A stretch of DNA of 64,000 nucleotides from DASSQJ01 sp963772645 (GTDB lineage Bacteria; Actinomycetota; Actinomycetes; Actinomycetales; Dermatophilaceae), in assembly GCA_963772645.1 (NCBI GenBank), contig CAVYYD010000008.1, positions 1-64,000 of the forward strand, written 5' to 3'. Made by a program: the position numbers and the translations under genes. Positions 46,579-55,535 of the stretch are shown piece by piece. The notes beneath the pieces are model-generated. The model was not told the origin of the DNA. It made no database searches and saw nothing but the letters and a program-made list of their open reading frames with translations. Every line of letters starts with the position of its first letter. The stretch's first letter is position 1.

Positions 46579-49350
46579 TCATCTCAGGGTGAACCCGGTA
46601 CTCACGGTCTGCCCGGACTCCTCCACCGTCACGGTCACCGTGTAGGCGCCGGCACCCGGCAGCTCGCCGGTGCGCAGCAGGTACACCCACTCGCCGTCGA
46701 CGTACCGCATCGTGCCGCTGGCGAGGACCGTCTCGCCCTGTCGGACCGCGACGGAGAGGTGCAGGTCGGTCGGCACCCCGCCGACGGACGTCGACAGGAC
46801 GACCTTGACCGGGACCGTCGAGCCCGCCTTGACGACCCGGTCGGGCTTCTCCAGGGGCCCGGAGAACGCGGCGTCGACGTACGGGTTGACGCCGATGACG
46901 ACCGGGTCGTGGTCGGAGACCCGGTACTCGTCCGACGCGTAGAGGTCCTCGACCTGCCCAGCCGACTTGAAGTTGGTGTTGTAGTCGAGGACCGACGGCT
47001 CGTCGGCGTTGATGTGGTGGTCCGCCGCGCCGGAGACCTGGGCGAGCATCGAGCCCGAGGCCATCGCCTGGTCGAGGTAGCCCCACTGGCCGTCGAAGAC
47101 ATAGGAGTACGCGTCCTCGCCCTGGAACCGCTCGATGAGGTTGGTGAACCCGCCGGCCTCGAGGACCTGGATGGGGTCCTCCTTCGCGTACGAGTTGTCG
47201 TCACCGACGAGGAGGACGTCGGGGTCGCCGGTCCCGGTCGGGTCGGTGGCCAGCCAGTCGAGCAGCGTGTGCACCGCGTTCGTCCGGACGACCGCGCAGT
47301 TCGCCTGCCCGTCACCGGCGTCCGGGGCGTCGCACGCCGAGCCCTTGGACTTCAGGTGGTTGACGTCGACGGTGAAGACGCCGCCGGTCTCGGTGCTCTT
47401 CCAGGCCTGGGCGAGCGAGGGCCGGTTCCGGGGGTCGGCGTCCCCGCCGGTGACGAACTCCTCGGTGTTGAGGACGGCGGTGCGTCCGACCGGGGTCACG
47501 GCGGCCGGCCGGTAGAGGAAGCCGACCTTGATCGCGTCGGCGCCCAGGGCGTTCGTCTGTCCGGTCGCGGCATCGGCGTCGATGAAGGCATAGGTTCCGC
47601 CACCGACCTCCGCGTTGACCGCGTCGACGAGGGTCGCGATGGCCGAGTCCGGGCCGTAGCCGTCGTTCTCGATCTCGTTGACCCCGATGACATCGGCGTC
47701 GAGAGCTGCGATCGCGGCGACCGTCTTGGCGGTCTGCCGCGCGAGCTCGACCGGGTCGTCCGCGCCGCGGCAGTCCATCGGCGCGCCGTCGACACCACCG
47801 GTGCAGCTGTCGACCCGGTCGGGGATGCCGTCGAAGGTGTTGAAGTAGTTGAGCAGGTTCATCCCGGCGACGCGGACCGCCCCGCCGACGTCGGGGGTGG
47901 TCGGGCGCGGGTTGGCCGCCTCGAACGTGATGCCGGCACCGGTCTGGTCGACCGGCCTCAGGCGCCAGGCGTTGCCGCTCGCGGAGCTGCCGGCCCACGT
48001 GTACGTCATCACGCCGGTGGCACCGGTCGTCGTGTCACCGCCCCGGAGGGTGTTCTCGGCCGACAGCGGCCGGCCGCCCCGACCCCAGATGATCGGGTCC
48101 GGGTTCTGGTTGTTCAGGGTGTCGTCGATGATGACGCGGTTCAGGTCGTTCTCGGCCTGGAGCGCGAGCGCCGCGGGGCCGGGCTCGACGACGTTCGTCG
48201 GCTGCCGCAGCCGGCCGCCCGAGGAGACCGTCACCTGGCCGAAGCGCCCGAGCTGGTAGTGCTCGGTGACGGAGAGCGTCTGGTCGTAGCGCACGAGCAT
48301 CCCCTCGTAGCGTTCGTAGCCGTCCGGGCCGGCCATGGGAAGGGAGATGACCGTCGGAGCGAGCGCGACACCGGTCTGCCCGCACTCGAGGACCGCCGAT
48401 GCAGAGACCTGGGTCTGGCCCTGGTACTCACCGGCCGTGCCGGTCACCTGGACGACGTCGCCGACCGTGACGTCGTCGCGGTTGCCGTTGAAGACGAAGA
48501 CCGCGTCGGAGGTGCCGGGGACCCCGTCGCCGACCGGGTCCTGGAGGTAGAAGCCGCGCAGCGCAGGGCTCCGGCCCTCGTAGTCGGCGACGACGACGCC
48601 GTGGGTCGTCACCGTCCGGCCGGCCAGGGGTGTGCCCGGGCCGTCGCCCTCGATGGCGTACGTGGGCGTCCACCCGGTGGCGCAGGTCGGGGTGGGGTCG
48701 CCACCGCTGCCACCGTCGCCCCCACCCGCCCCGGCGCACGTTCCCAGGGCGTGCGCGCCCAGCCCCGAGAGGTCGTCCTTGGCGACGCCGTCCCACTGGA
48801 CGCTCGGGTCGAACGCGTCCGAGCCGTCGGTGTCGCCGGTGCACACGTCGTCGTGGCGTCGCAGGGTCTGGTCCTTGGTCGAGATGCCGCCCGACTCCCA
48901 CGCGGTCCCGGGGTCGGTCCCGATCTGACCGATGACGTCGAGCAGGACGCCCCCCTTGACCAGGGCGACGGCGTCGTCGCCGTTCCACAGGCCCGCGCTG
49001 GTCGGCTGGTCGACGACCCCCGGCCTGGCCGTGGCGACGAGCTGGTCGCCGACGACGAAGACGTCCCCGGCCGCGACCGTGCCGTGCAGCGCGACCCGGG
49101 TCGGGCTCGTGGCACCGTTGAAGTAGACGTCGACGGCATAGGACCCGGCGTCCAGGTCGACGCTCGCCGCTGTGCCGTTGTAGAGCTCGAGCGCCTTGTA
49201 CGTGCTCGAGCCCTCGACGTACTCCGAGATGAGGAGGTCGGTGGTGCTGGCGGCTGACGCGGGGTTCGGCGTCAACGCCAAGGGTGCGGCGAGGGCGAGG
49301 GACGCCACCGCGATCCTCCCGACCACCCTGCGCAACGGCATCCGGAACAT
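46579..49350 (-). CDS. Secreted ExeM/NucH-type extracellular endonuclease
   Basis: 923 residues. ATG 49350 follows CTGGAGGACCC. Signal peptide with cleavage near ASA-A (residue 33). Domain order: lamin-tail domain (LLISEYVEGSSTYKALELYN), a Cys-rich linker with a Gly tract, an OB-like domain (TTHGVVVADYEG, VQVTGTAGEYQGQTQVS), then the endonuclease/exonuclease/phosphatase domain (AGMNLLNYFNTFDG, VIGVNEIENDGY, VNHLKSKGSACDAP, LLVGDDNSYAKEDP, RVSDHDPVVIG), and a C-terminal Ig-like domain. Degrades extracellular DNA for nutrient or biofilm turnover. Metal and catalytic residues are intact. Confidence 0.93.
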   Translation of the reverse strand: MFRMPLRRVVGRIAVASLALAAPLALTPNPASAASTTDLLISEYVEGSSTYKALELYNGTAASVDLDAGSYAVDVYFNGATSPTRVALHGTVAAGDVFVVGDQLVATARPGVVDQPTSAGLWNGDDAVALVKGGVLLDVIGQIGTDPGTAWESGGISTKDQTLRRHDDVCTGDTDGSDAFDPSVQWDGVAKDDLSGLGAHALGTCAGAGGGDGGSGGDPTPTCATGWTPTYAIEGDGPGTPLAGRTVTTHGVVVADYEGRSPALRGFYLQDPVGDGVPGTSDAVFVFNGNRDDVTVGDVVQVTGTAGEYQGQTQVSASAVLECGQTGVALAPTVISLPMAGPDGYERYEGMLVRYDQTLSVTEHYQLGRFGQVTVSSGGRLRQPTNVVEPGPAALALQAENDLNRVIIDDTLNNQNPDPIIWGRGGRPLSAENTLRGGDTTTGATGVMTYTWAGSSASGNAWRLRPVDQTGAGITFEAANPRPTTPDVGGAVRVAGMNLLNYFNTFDGIPDRVDSCTGGVDGAPMDCRGADDPVELARQTAKTVAAIAALDADVIGVNEIENDGYGPDSAIATLVDAVNAEVGGGTYAFIDADAATGQTNALGADAIKVGFLYRPAAVTPVGRTAVLNTEEFVTGGDADPRNRPSLAQAWKSTETGGVFTVDVNHLKSKGSACDAPDAGDGQANCAVVRTNAVHTLLDWLATDPTGTGDPDVLLVGDDNSYAKEDPIQVLEAGGFTNLIERFQGEDAYSYVFDGQWGYLDQAMASGSMLAQVSGAADHHINADEPSVLDYNTNFKSAGQVEDLYASDEYRVSDHDPVVIGVNPYVDAAFSGPLEKPDRVVKAGSTVPVKVVLSTSVGGVPTDLHLSVAVRQGETVLASGTMRYVDGEWVYLLRTGELPGAGAYTVTVTVEESGQTVSTGFTLR

Positions 49351-49645
49351 GGGTCCTCCAGGGTCCGCGCGGGGGCGGGCGCCGCCCTGTCCGCGACCCC
49401 TCGACACCCCACGTCGGCGCGAACGTAACACCGGCCGGTGGCCCCCGCGACCGGGGCAGCGGGCACCGGCCGATGAACGACCGGGGAACCTTCGGCAGCA
49501 TCTGCCGATGACGGCGACGCAGCGTGCGGAGCCCCGGCACCGGGAACATCTCGGCACCTCGACGCCTTGGCCACACCGTAGGCACGAACGGCGCGCCTCC
49601 CGGTCGGAGGTGCGTCCACCCTTCCGCCACACAGGAGTTGATGAC

Positions 49646-50509
49646 ATGAAGCAGCGTGCATTCGGGAACACCACGGTCAGCGCCGTCGGGCTCGGCGGGA
49701 TGCCGATGTCGATCGAGGGCCGGCCCGACGAGGCGCGCTCGGTCTCGACGATCCACGCCGCGCTCGACGCCGGGGTCACCCTCGTCGACACCGCCGACGC
49801 GTACCACCGCGACGCGGGCGAGGTCGGCCACAACGAGGAGCTCATCGCCAAGGCCCTGAGGTCGTGGGGAGGTGACACCTCCTCGGTGCTCGTCGCGACG
49901 AAGGGCGGCCACCTGCGCCCCGGCGACGGCTCGTGGACCGTGAACGGCGACCCCCAGTACCTCAAGCAGGCCGCCAAGGCGTCGGCCCAGCGGCTCGGGG
50001 TTGACGCGATCGGCCTCTACCAGTTCCACCGTCCGGACCCCGCCGTGCCGTACGCCGAGTCCGTCGGGGCGCTCGTCGACCTGCTCGACCAGGGTGTCAT
50101 CGAGCGGGCCGGCATCTCCAACGCCTCGGTCGCCCAGATCGACGAGGCGAACGAGGTGCTCGGCGGCCGCCTGGCCTCGGTGCAGAACCAGTTCTCCCCC
50201 TCGTTCCGCTCCAGCCGCGAGGAGCTCGAGCACTGCGCCCGGCTGGGCATCGCGTTCCTGCCGTGGAGCCCGCTCGGCGGGATCTCGGATGCCGGCGAGC
50301 TCGGCGCGAAGCACGCCGCCTTCGCCCGGGTGGCCGAGGCCCACGGCGTGAGCCCGCAGCAGGTCGCCCTCGCGTGGGAGCTGTCGCTCAGCGAGGTCGT
50401 CGTCCCGATCCCGGGTGCGTCCCGGCCGGCATCCATCACGGACTCGGTCCGGGCCGCGGACCTCGAGCTCAGCGCGGAGGAGCTCGCCGCGCTCGGGTCC
50501 GACGCCTGA
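49646..50509 (+). CDS. Aldo/keto reductase
   Basis: 287 residues. ATG 49646 follows CAGGAGTTGATGAC. Catalytic tetrad positions: Asp and Tyr in VDTADAYHR, Lys in VATKGGH and His in LYQFHRPDP; NADPH-binding end with VPIPGASRPASITDS. Soluble TIM-barrel oxidoreductase. The upstream 295 bp, divergent from the nuclease, contain no gene and no confident promoter. Confidence 0.93.
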   Translation: MKQRAFGNTTVSAVGLGGMPMSIEGRPDEARSVSTIHAALDAGVTLVDTADAYHRDAGEVGHNEELIAKALRSWGGDTSSVLVATKGGHLRPGDGSWTVNGDPQYLKQAAKASAQRLGVDAIGLYQFHRPDPAVPYAESVGALVDLLDQGVIERAGISNASVAQIDEANEVLGGRLASVQNQFSPSFRSSREELEHCARLGIAFLPWSPLGGISDAGELGAKHAAFARVAEAHGVSPQQVALAWELSLSEVVVPIPGASRPASITDSVRAADLELSAEELAALGSDA

Positions 50510-50528
50510 GCCGGCGGCCCGGGGGGCG

Positions 50529-51710
50529 TCAGCCCAGGTGACCGCGCACGCTGGCGTGCCCCTTGAGCAGGTTGCGGGCGATCGTCCGGCGCTGGATCTC
50601 GTCGGTGCCCTCGTAGATGCGGAGCAGCCGCAGCTCGCGGTACCAGCGTTCGAGCGGTAGCTCGCGGGTGTAGCCCATGCCGCCGTGGACCTGCAGCATC
50701 CGGTCGACGATCTCGTTGGCGTGCACCCCGCCGTAGAGCTTGGCCATCGACTGCGCCTGCCGTGAGTCCCGCCCCCGGTCGACCTGCCAGGCGGCGGCCA
50801 GCACGAGCCAGCGCAGCGCCTCGATGTCGACCGCCGAGTCGGCGATCATCCACTGGATGGCCTGCCGCTCGGCGATCGGGGCGCCGAAGGTGACGCGGGT
50901 GCGCGCGTGCTCCATCGCCATCTCGACCATCCGCTCGCAGGCACCGAGTGCGCCGGCCGGCAGGAGGTAGCGGCCGCGGCCGATCCACTGCATCGCCAGC
51001 GGGAACCCCTTGCCCTCCTCGCCGAGGATGCTGGCGTGCGGTACCCGCACGTCCTCGAAGGCCAGCGCGGCGGGCCCCCACTCGCCCATCGTGTCGATCT
51101 GCCGGGAGGTCCAGCCACGGTCGCGGTCGACGAGGAAGCAGGTGACCGACTCCCCGGTGCGGCCCTCCTTGTGCGCCTCGGGGTCGGTGACGGCGAAGAC
51201 CATGACGAAGTCGGCCTCGTTGCCGCCGGTGATGAAGGTCTTCTCGCCGTTGATGACCCAGTCGTCCCCGACGCGCCGGGCGGAGGTCCGGATGGCACGG
51301 GCATCCGACCCGGCACCGGGCTCGGTGATGGCGAAGCAGCTCCTGCGCGTCCCCTCGATGGTCGGGCGCAGGTACTCATCCTGCTGCTCCGGTGTGGCGT
51401 TGAAGAGGATGTTGTCGGCCTCGCCGCCGAACCGGAACGGCACGAAGGTACGCCCGAGCTCGACGGTGACCAGGGCGGCCATGAGCGCCGTCAGGCCCAT
51501 CCCGCCGTACTCCTGGGGCGTCAGGAGGCCGAAGAAGCCGGACCGGCGGGCGAGGTCCTGCAGCCGCTTCAGCTCCTCGGGCGGCAGCCCGCGCTCACCC
51601 CGGCGTTCACGGGCGAGGACGTCCGGCTCCAGCGGCATCACCTCCCGCTCCACGAAGGTCCGCACCCACTGGCGGATGTCGCGCTCGTCGTCGCTCAGCT
51701 CGAGGTCCAT
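50529..51710 (-). CDS. Acyl-CoA dehydrogenase
   Basis: 393 residues. FAD contact blocks FAITEPGAGSDARAI and VINGEKTFITGG, a C-terminal QVHGGMGYTRELP and the catalytic-Glu segment YEGTDEIQ (about 366-373). Typical four-chain acyl-CoA dehydrogenase using electron-transfer flavoprotein. Monocistronic: convergent with the aldo/keto reductase (19 bp) and divergent from the cytochrome-b-like gene over 151 bp. Chain-length preference is not readable. Confidence 0.93.
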   Translation of the reverse strand: MDLELSDDERDIRQWVRTFVEREVMPLEPDVLARERRGERGLPPEELKRLQDLARRSGFFGLLTPQEYGGMGLTALMAALVTVELGRTFVPFRFGGEADNILFNATPEQQDEYLRPTIEGTRRSCFAITEPGAGSDARAIRTSARRVGDDWVINGEKTFITGGNEADFVMVFAVTDPEAHKEGRTGESVTCFLVDRDRGWTSRQIDTMGEWGPAALAFEDVRVPHASILGEEGKGFPLAMQWIGRGRYLLPAGALGACERMVEMAMEHARTRVTFGAPIAERQAIQWMIADSAVDIEALRWLVLAAAWQVDRGRDSRQAQSMAKLYGGVHANEIVDRMLQVHGGMGYTRELPLERWYRELRLLRIYEGTDEIQRRTIARNLLKGHASVRGHLG

Positions 51711-51861
51711 GTGCTGAGTCTCCCGTGCCCCGGGCGGTGTCGGCGGGAGCGAACCGGTTTCGCCTCGCCGTGCCGGCTCCTGCGCCGCGTCGGGGACCCA
51801 TCGGATGCTCACAGGTTCCGCACCGGGGTGGGCGCCCGTCGGCTCGGCTATCTTGGCGCCC

Positions 51862-52599
51862 GTGCAGGCACCCAGCGAGTTCGGCCGCGAGCTGGTCGAC
51901 GGCTTCGTGGCCGAGGCGCTGGGCAGGGAGCAGCGCACCGACCCGGTGCTCTCCCGGTCCGGAGGGCCGGCCGGCAACGCGGTCCTCACCGCGTGGACCG
52001 GGCTCGTCCTCCTCGCGCTCTTCGTGGCCGAGCTGCTGACGCTCATCGACGTCCGGGGCCTCATCTCCTGGCACGTCGCGGTCGGCGCCCTCCTCGTCCC
52101 GCCCGCGCTGATGAAGACCGCGAGCACCGGGTGGCGCGTCCTGGGCTACTACTCGGGACGGGAGGCCTACCGGGCCGCCGGGCCGCCGCCCCCCGTGCTG
52201 CGCTGGCTCGGGCCGCTGGTCGTCGCGTCGACGCTGGTGCTGCTGGCGTCCGGGGTCCTCCTCATCCTCCTCGGCGAGCAGAGCGGCCGTCAGGAGATGT
52301 TCTCGGTCCTCGGCTTCCGGGTGGACTGGGTGACCGTGCACCAGGGCATCTTCGTCGTCTGGTGCGTGGCCACCGGGCTGCACCTGCTCGGCCGGATCAT
52401 CCCGGCCCTGCGCCTCACCGTGCGACGGGGCGCCGCGGGGCGGGTCCCCGGCTCCCTCGTCCGCGCCGCCCTCCTCGTGGCCGCGGGGGCCACCGCCGTG
52501 GTGCTCGCCGTGGCGCTGGTCCGGGCCGACGGCTCCTGGCAGCGCAGCGGGTTCGACGGCGACAACCGCGCGCCGGGCACCTCCGCCCCGGGGGGCTGA
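51862..52599 (+). CDS. Cytochrome b561-like / DUF4405-type membrane protein
   Basis: 245 residues from GTG 51862. Helices at about 45-68, 75-95, 120-142 and 160-185, with a C-terminal fifth at 207-228. His residues on helices (ISWHVAVG, VTVHQGIFVVWC, ATGLHLLGR) are placed as possible b-heme ligands, so a small membrane redox protein is likely. The hydrophilic tail ends in a Gly/Pro-rich stretch. No redox partner gene is adjacent. Confidence 0.6.
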   Translation: MQAPSEFGRELVDGFVAEALGREQRTDPVLSRSGGPAGNAVLTAWTGLVLLALFVAELLTLIDVRGLISWHVAVGALLVPPALMKTASTGWRVLGYYSGREAYRAAGPPPPVLRWLGPLVVASTLVLLASGVLLILLGEQSGRQEMFSVLGFRVDWVTVHQGIFVVWCVATGLHLLGRIIPALRLTVRRGAAGRVPGSLVRAALLVAAGATAVVLAVALVRADGSWQRSGFDGDNRAPGTSAPGG

Positions 52600-52672
52600 C
52601 CGCTCGCCGGGCGCCTCGGCCCCGGATCTTCCGGACGACCGTGGCTCGACGGCCCCGGGGGCCCCGACGGCC

Positions 52673-53917
52673 TCAACGGCCTCGACGGGCCGCCTGACGC
52701 CTGAGCTCGGCGCGGGCGAGGGCGTCGACGTGGACCTCGTCCGGGCCGTCGGCGAAGCGCAGGGTGCGGTTGGCGGCCCAGCCCGCGGCCAGGTCGAAGT
52801 CCTGGGAGAGGCCGCCGGCTCCGTGCACCTGGATCGCCTTGTCGAGGACCCACTCGACGGTCGCCGGCGTCGCGATCTTGATGGCCTGGATCTCGGTGTG
52901 CGCGCCCTTGGTGCCGACGGTGTCCATCAGCCACGCGGCCTTGAGCACGAGGAGCCGCAGCTGCTCGACCCGCACCCGCGACTGCGCGATCCACTCCCGG
53001 ACCACGCCCTGCTCCGACAGCGACCTCCCGAACGCCACCCGCTCCGAGGCGCGCCCGCACATCATCTCGATCGCCTTCTCCGCCATGCCGATCGCCCGCA
53101 TGCAGTGGTGGATCCGCCCGGGCCCGAGCCGGGCCTGGGCGATGGCGAACCCGGCGCCCTCCTCGCCGACGAGGTTGCTCGCCGGCACCCGGACGTCGTG
53201 GAACGCGAGCTCGGCGTGGCCGCCGTGCTCCCGGTCGTCGTAGCCGAAGACCTCCATCGGGCGGACCACCTCGACCCCGGGGGTGTCGCGCGGGACGAGG
53301 ACCATCGACTGCTGCCGGTGCCGGTCGGCCTGCGGGTCCGTCTTCCCCATGACGACGAGGACCTCGCACTGCGGGTTCATCGCGCCGGTGATCCACCACT
53401 TGCGCCCCGAGACGACGTAGGAGTCGCCGTCGCGGCGGATCGAGGTGGCGATGTTGGTGGCGTCCGAGGAGGCGACGCCGGGCTCGGTCATCGCGAACGC
53501 CGACCGGGTCCGCCCGTCGAGCAGGGGCCGTAGCCACCGGTCCTTCTGCTCGGGCGAGCCGAACATGGCCAGGACCTCCATGTTCCCGGTGTCCGGCGCC
53601 GAACAGTTCAGCGCCGCCGGAGCCAGGCGGCCGAGCCGTCCGGTGACCTCGGCCAGCGGTGCGTACTGCAGGGTGGTCAGGCCGGCGCCGTACTGCTCGC
53701 CCCCGGTGTCCCCGGGCAGGAAGAGGTTCCACAGGCCCCGCTCGCGGGCCTCGGCCCGCAGCTCGTCGAGGACCTGGACGCTCGACCACGCCCACGGGTC
53801 CTCGAGTGCCGCGAGCTGCTCGTCGAACGTCGCGACCGACGGCTCGAGCCGGGTGGCCATGAAGTCGAGCAGCCCGGTGCGCAGCTCCTCGGTGCGGTGG
53901 TCGGGTGCGAAGTCCAT
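52673..53917 (-). CDS. ACAD10/11-type acyl-CoA dehydrogenase
   Basis: 414 residues. FAD blocks AFAMTEPGVASSDATNI and VVSGRKWWITGA. The C-terminus RFADGPDEVHVDALARAEL (about 387-405) is the signature of the ACAD10/ACAD11 branch rather than of medium-chain dehydrogenases. In mammals this domain is fused to an APH-like kinase; here the kinase is the separate gene immediately upstream (54020-55081). In the Pseudomonas Lva pathway the homologous dehydrogenase acts on phosphorylated 4-hydroxyacyl-CoA. Last gene of a six-gene same-strand operon. Confidence 0.88.
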   Translation of the reverse strand: MDFAPDHRTEELRTGLLDFMATRLEPSVATFDEQLAALEDPWAWSSVQVLDELRAEARERGLWNLFLPGDTGGEQYGAGLTTLQYAPLAEVTGRLGRLAPAALNCSAPDTGNMEVLAMFGSPEQKDRWLRPLLDGRTRSAFAMTEPGVASSDATNIATSIRRDGDSYVVSGRKWWITGAMNPQCEVLVVMGKTDPQADRHRQQSMVLVPRDTPGVEVVRPMEVFGYDDREHGGHAELAFHDVRVPASNLVGEEGAGFAIAQARLGPGRIHHCMRAIGMAEKAIEMMCGRASERVAFGRSLSEQGVVREWIAQSRVRVEQLRLLVLKAAWLMDTVGTKGAHTEIQAIKIATPATVEWVLDKAIQVHGAGGLSQDFDLAAGWAANRTLRFADGPDEVHVDALARAELRRQAARRGR

Positions 53918-53952
53918 CGGTGTGCTCCTGTCGGACGGGGTGCGCGGTTCGA

Positions 53953-54011
53953 GTCGGGGACCGGGCGGTCGGGCACCGGGCGTCGGGGACCGGGGCGGTC
54001 CGGTGCCCGGC
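53953..54011. repeat. Tandem 29-30 bp repeat between operon genes
   Basis: Two imperfect copies starting at 53953 and 53982 (GTCGGGGACCGGG-type) fill the only sizeable gap (102 bp) inside the acyl-CoA operon. They could attenuate or process the mRNA between the kinase and dehydrogenase genes; equally this may be slippage-prone low-complexity DNA. Confidence 0.5.
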
Positions 54012-54019
54012 GGGGTCGG

Positions 54020-55081
54020 TCAGCCGTCGAGCGCGTCGAGCCCGGCCCGGAGCAGCGGGTCGACGACCGAGCCGACCCCGGCGAAGCCCTCGCCGACGGT
54101 CTGCCCGGCGAGGTAGCGGTGGTGGATCCCCTCGAGGATCGCGGCGAGCTTGTACGCGGCCAGGGCGACGTGGAAGCCGAGGTCGACCGGTCCCAGCCCG
54201 CGCGCCGCGGCGTACCGGTCGAGCATCTCGGCCTCGCTCAGGTGCCCTGGCGCACGGACGGCGTCGGCCACCGCGCCCGGGGCGAGCTCGGCCAGCCGCC
54301 CGTAGAGGACGAGGAGGGCCAGGTCGGTCCGGGTGTCGCCGAGGGTCGCCATCTCCCAGTCGATGACGGCCGCCAGCCGGTCGTCCTCGTCGGTGAGGAT
54401 GTTGTCCAGCCGGTAGTCGCCGTGGACGATGCCCGGCCGGGCGGCCAGCTCGGCGTCGGCGACGCCGGCCGCGAGCCGGTCGGCGAGCAGGTCGGCGGCC
54501 GGGCGCTCGGTGGTCAGCGACTGCTCCATCTGGCCGCGCCAGCGGCGCACCTGCCGGGTGAGGAAGCCCTCCGGCCGCCCGAAGTCGCCGAGCCCGACGG
54601 CATCCGGGTCGACGGCGTGCAGGGCCGCGAGGGTGTCGACCATCCGCTCGCTGATCCGGCGGGTGCGCTCCGGGCCGAGCGCGGCGAGCTGGCGGGCGGT
54701 CCGGTACGGGGTCCCGGGCACGTCGGCCATGACGTAGAACGGCGCACCGACGACCGACTCGTCCTCGCACAGGGCGTACGTCGCGGGGACCGGCACCGCG
54801 GTGGGCCCGAGCGCGCTGATCACCCGGTGCTCGCGGGCCATGTCGTGGGCGGTGGCGAGGACGTGCCCCAGCGGCGGCCGGCGCACGATCCACGTCCGGT
54901 GGCCGTCGCCCACCCGGTAGGTGAGGTTCGACTTGCCGCCCGAGACGTGCTCGACGGTGAGCTCGTGGTCCGCGTCGGCGAGCGCGGTGGCCGGTTCCGC
55001 CCCGAGCACCTCGCGCCACCAGGCGGTCAGCGGTCGGGGCGGCAGACCGGGCGGGGCGGCGGCGGTGTCGGCGGCGGTCAC
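54020..55081 (-). CDS. APH-like acyl-CoA kinase (ACAD10/11 N-terminal-domain family, LvaA-like)
   Basis: 353 residues from GTG 55081, overlapping the MaoC stop (GTGA). Protein-kinase-like fold: HVSGGKSNLTYRV (glycine-rich loop), TWIVRRPPLGHVLATAHDM (lysine/arginine region), catalytic loop IVHGDYRLDN with H220, D222 and N227, and metal-binding VIDWEMATLGD with D241. This matches the ACAD10_11_N-like kinase subfamily, not drug-resistance enzymes. Predicted to phosphorylate the hydroxyl of a hydroxyacyl-CoA. Substrate specificity is inference from known LvaA and ACAD10/11 chemistry. Confidence 0.88.
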   Translation of the reverse strand: MTAADTAAAPPGLPPRPLTAWWREVLGAEPATALADADHELTVEHVSGGKSNLTYRVGDGHRTWIVRRPPLGHVLATAHDMAREHRVISALGPTAVPVPATYALCEDESVVGAPFYVMADVPGTPYRTARQLAALGPERTRRISERMVDTLAALHAVDPDAVGLGDFGRPEGFLTRQVRRWRGQMEQSLTTERPAADLLADRLAAGVADAELAARPGIVHGDYRLDNILTDEDDRLAAVIDWEMATLGDTRTDLALLVLYGRLAELAPGAVADAVRAPGHLSEAEMLDRYAAARGLGPVDLGFHVALAAYKLAAILEGIHHRYLAGQTVGEGFAGVGSVVDPLLRAGLDALDG

Positions 55082-55530
55082 GGCACGAGGATGCTGAGGA
55101 CCTCGGCGACGCAGGCCGGCTTCGAGCCGCCCTCCACCTCGACGGTCACCCGGGTCCGGACCTGGACGCCACCCCCGCCCGGCTCGAGGCCGAGCACCTC
55201 GACGCCGGCGCGCACCCGCGAGCCGACGGGCACCGGGGCCGGGAAGCGGACCTTGTCGCTGCCGTAGTTGACCCCCATCGAGATGTTCTCCACCGTGTAC
55301 ACCCGCCAGACCAGGCTCGGCACGAGCGAGAGGGTGAGGTAGCCGTGGGCGATGGTGCCCCCGAACGGGCCGCCCTTGGCGCGTTCGGGGTCGACGTGGA
55401 TCCACTGGTGGTCCCCGGTCGCGTCGGCGAACGCGTCGACCTGCTGCTGGGTGACCCGGTGCCACGGGGAGTACCCGAGGTGGGTCCCCACCGCCTCGCG
55501 GAGGTCCTCGATGCCGTCGAAGGTGCGCAC
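55078..55530 (-). CDS. MaoC-family enoyl-CoA hydratase
   Basis: 150 residues from GTG 55530. Hot-dog hydratase motif FADATGDHQWIHVDPERA and FGGTIAHGYLTLSL, giving the catalytic Asp/His pair. NYGSDKVRFPAPVPVG is the second conserved block of the NodN/MaoC group. Five bp behind the SDR gene and overlapping the kinase gene. Likely hydrates the enoyl-CoA produced by the ACAD. Confidence 0.92.
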   Translation of the reverse strand: MRTFDGIEDLREAVGTHLGYSPWHRVTQQQVDAFADATGDHQWIHVDPERAKGGPFGGTIAHGYLTLSLVPSLVWRVYTVENISMGVNYGSDKVRFPAPVPVGSRVRAGVEVLGLEPGGGGVQVRTRVTVEVEGGSKPACVAEVLSILVP

Positions 55531-55535
55531 GCCGG

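Noticed and set aside
54020..55081. Aminoglycoside resistance phosphotransferase
   Set aside because: The kinase motifs match the ACAD10/11 N-terminal subfamily and the gene is embedded in an acyl-CoA operon, so antibiotic resistance is unlikely.
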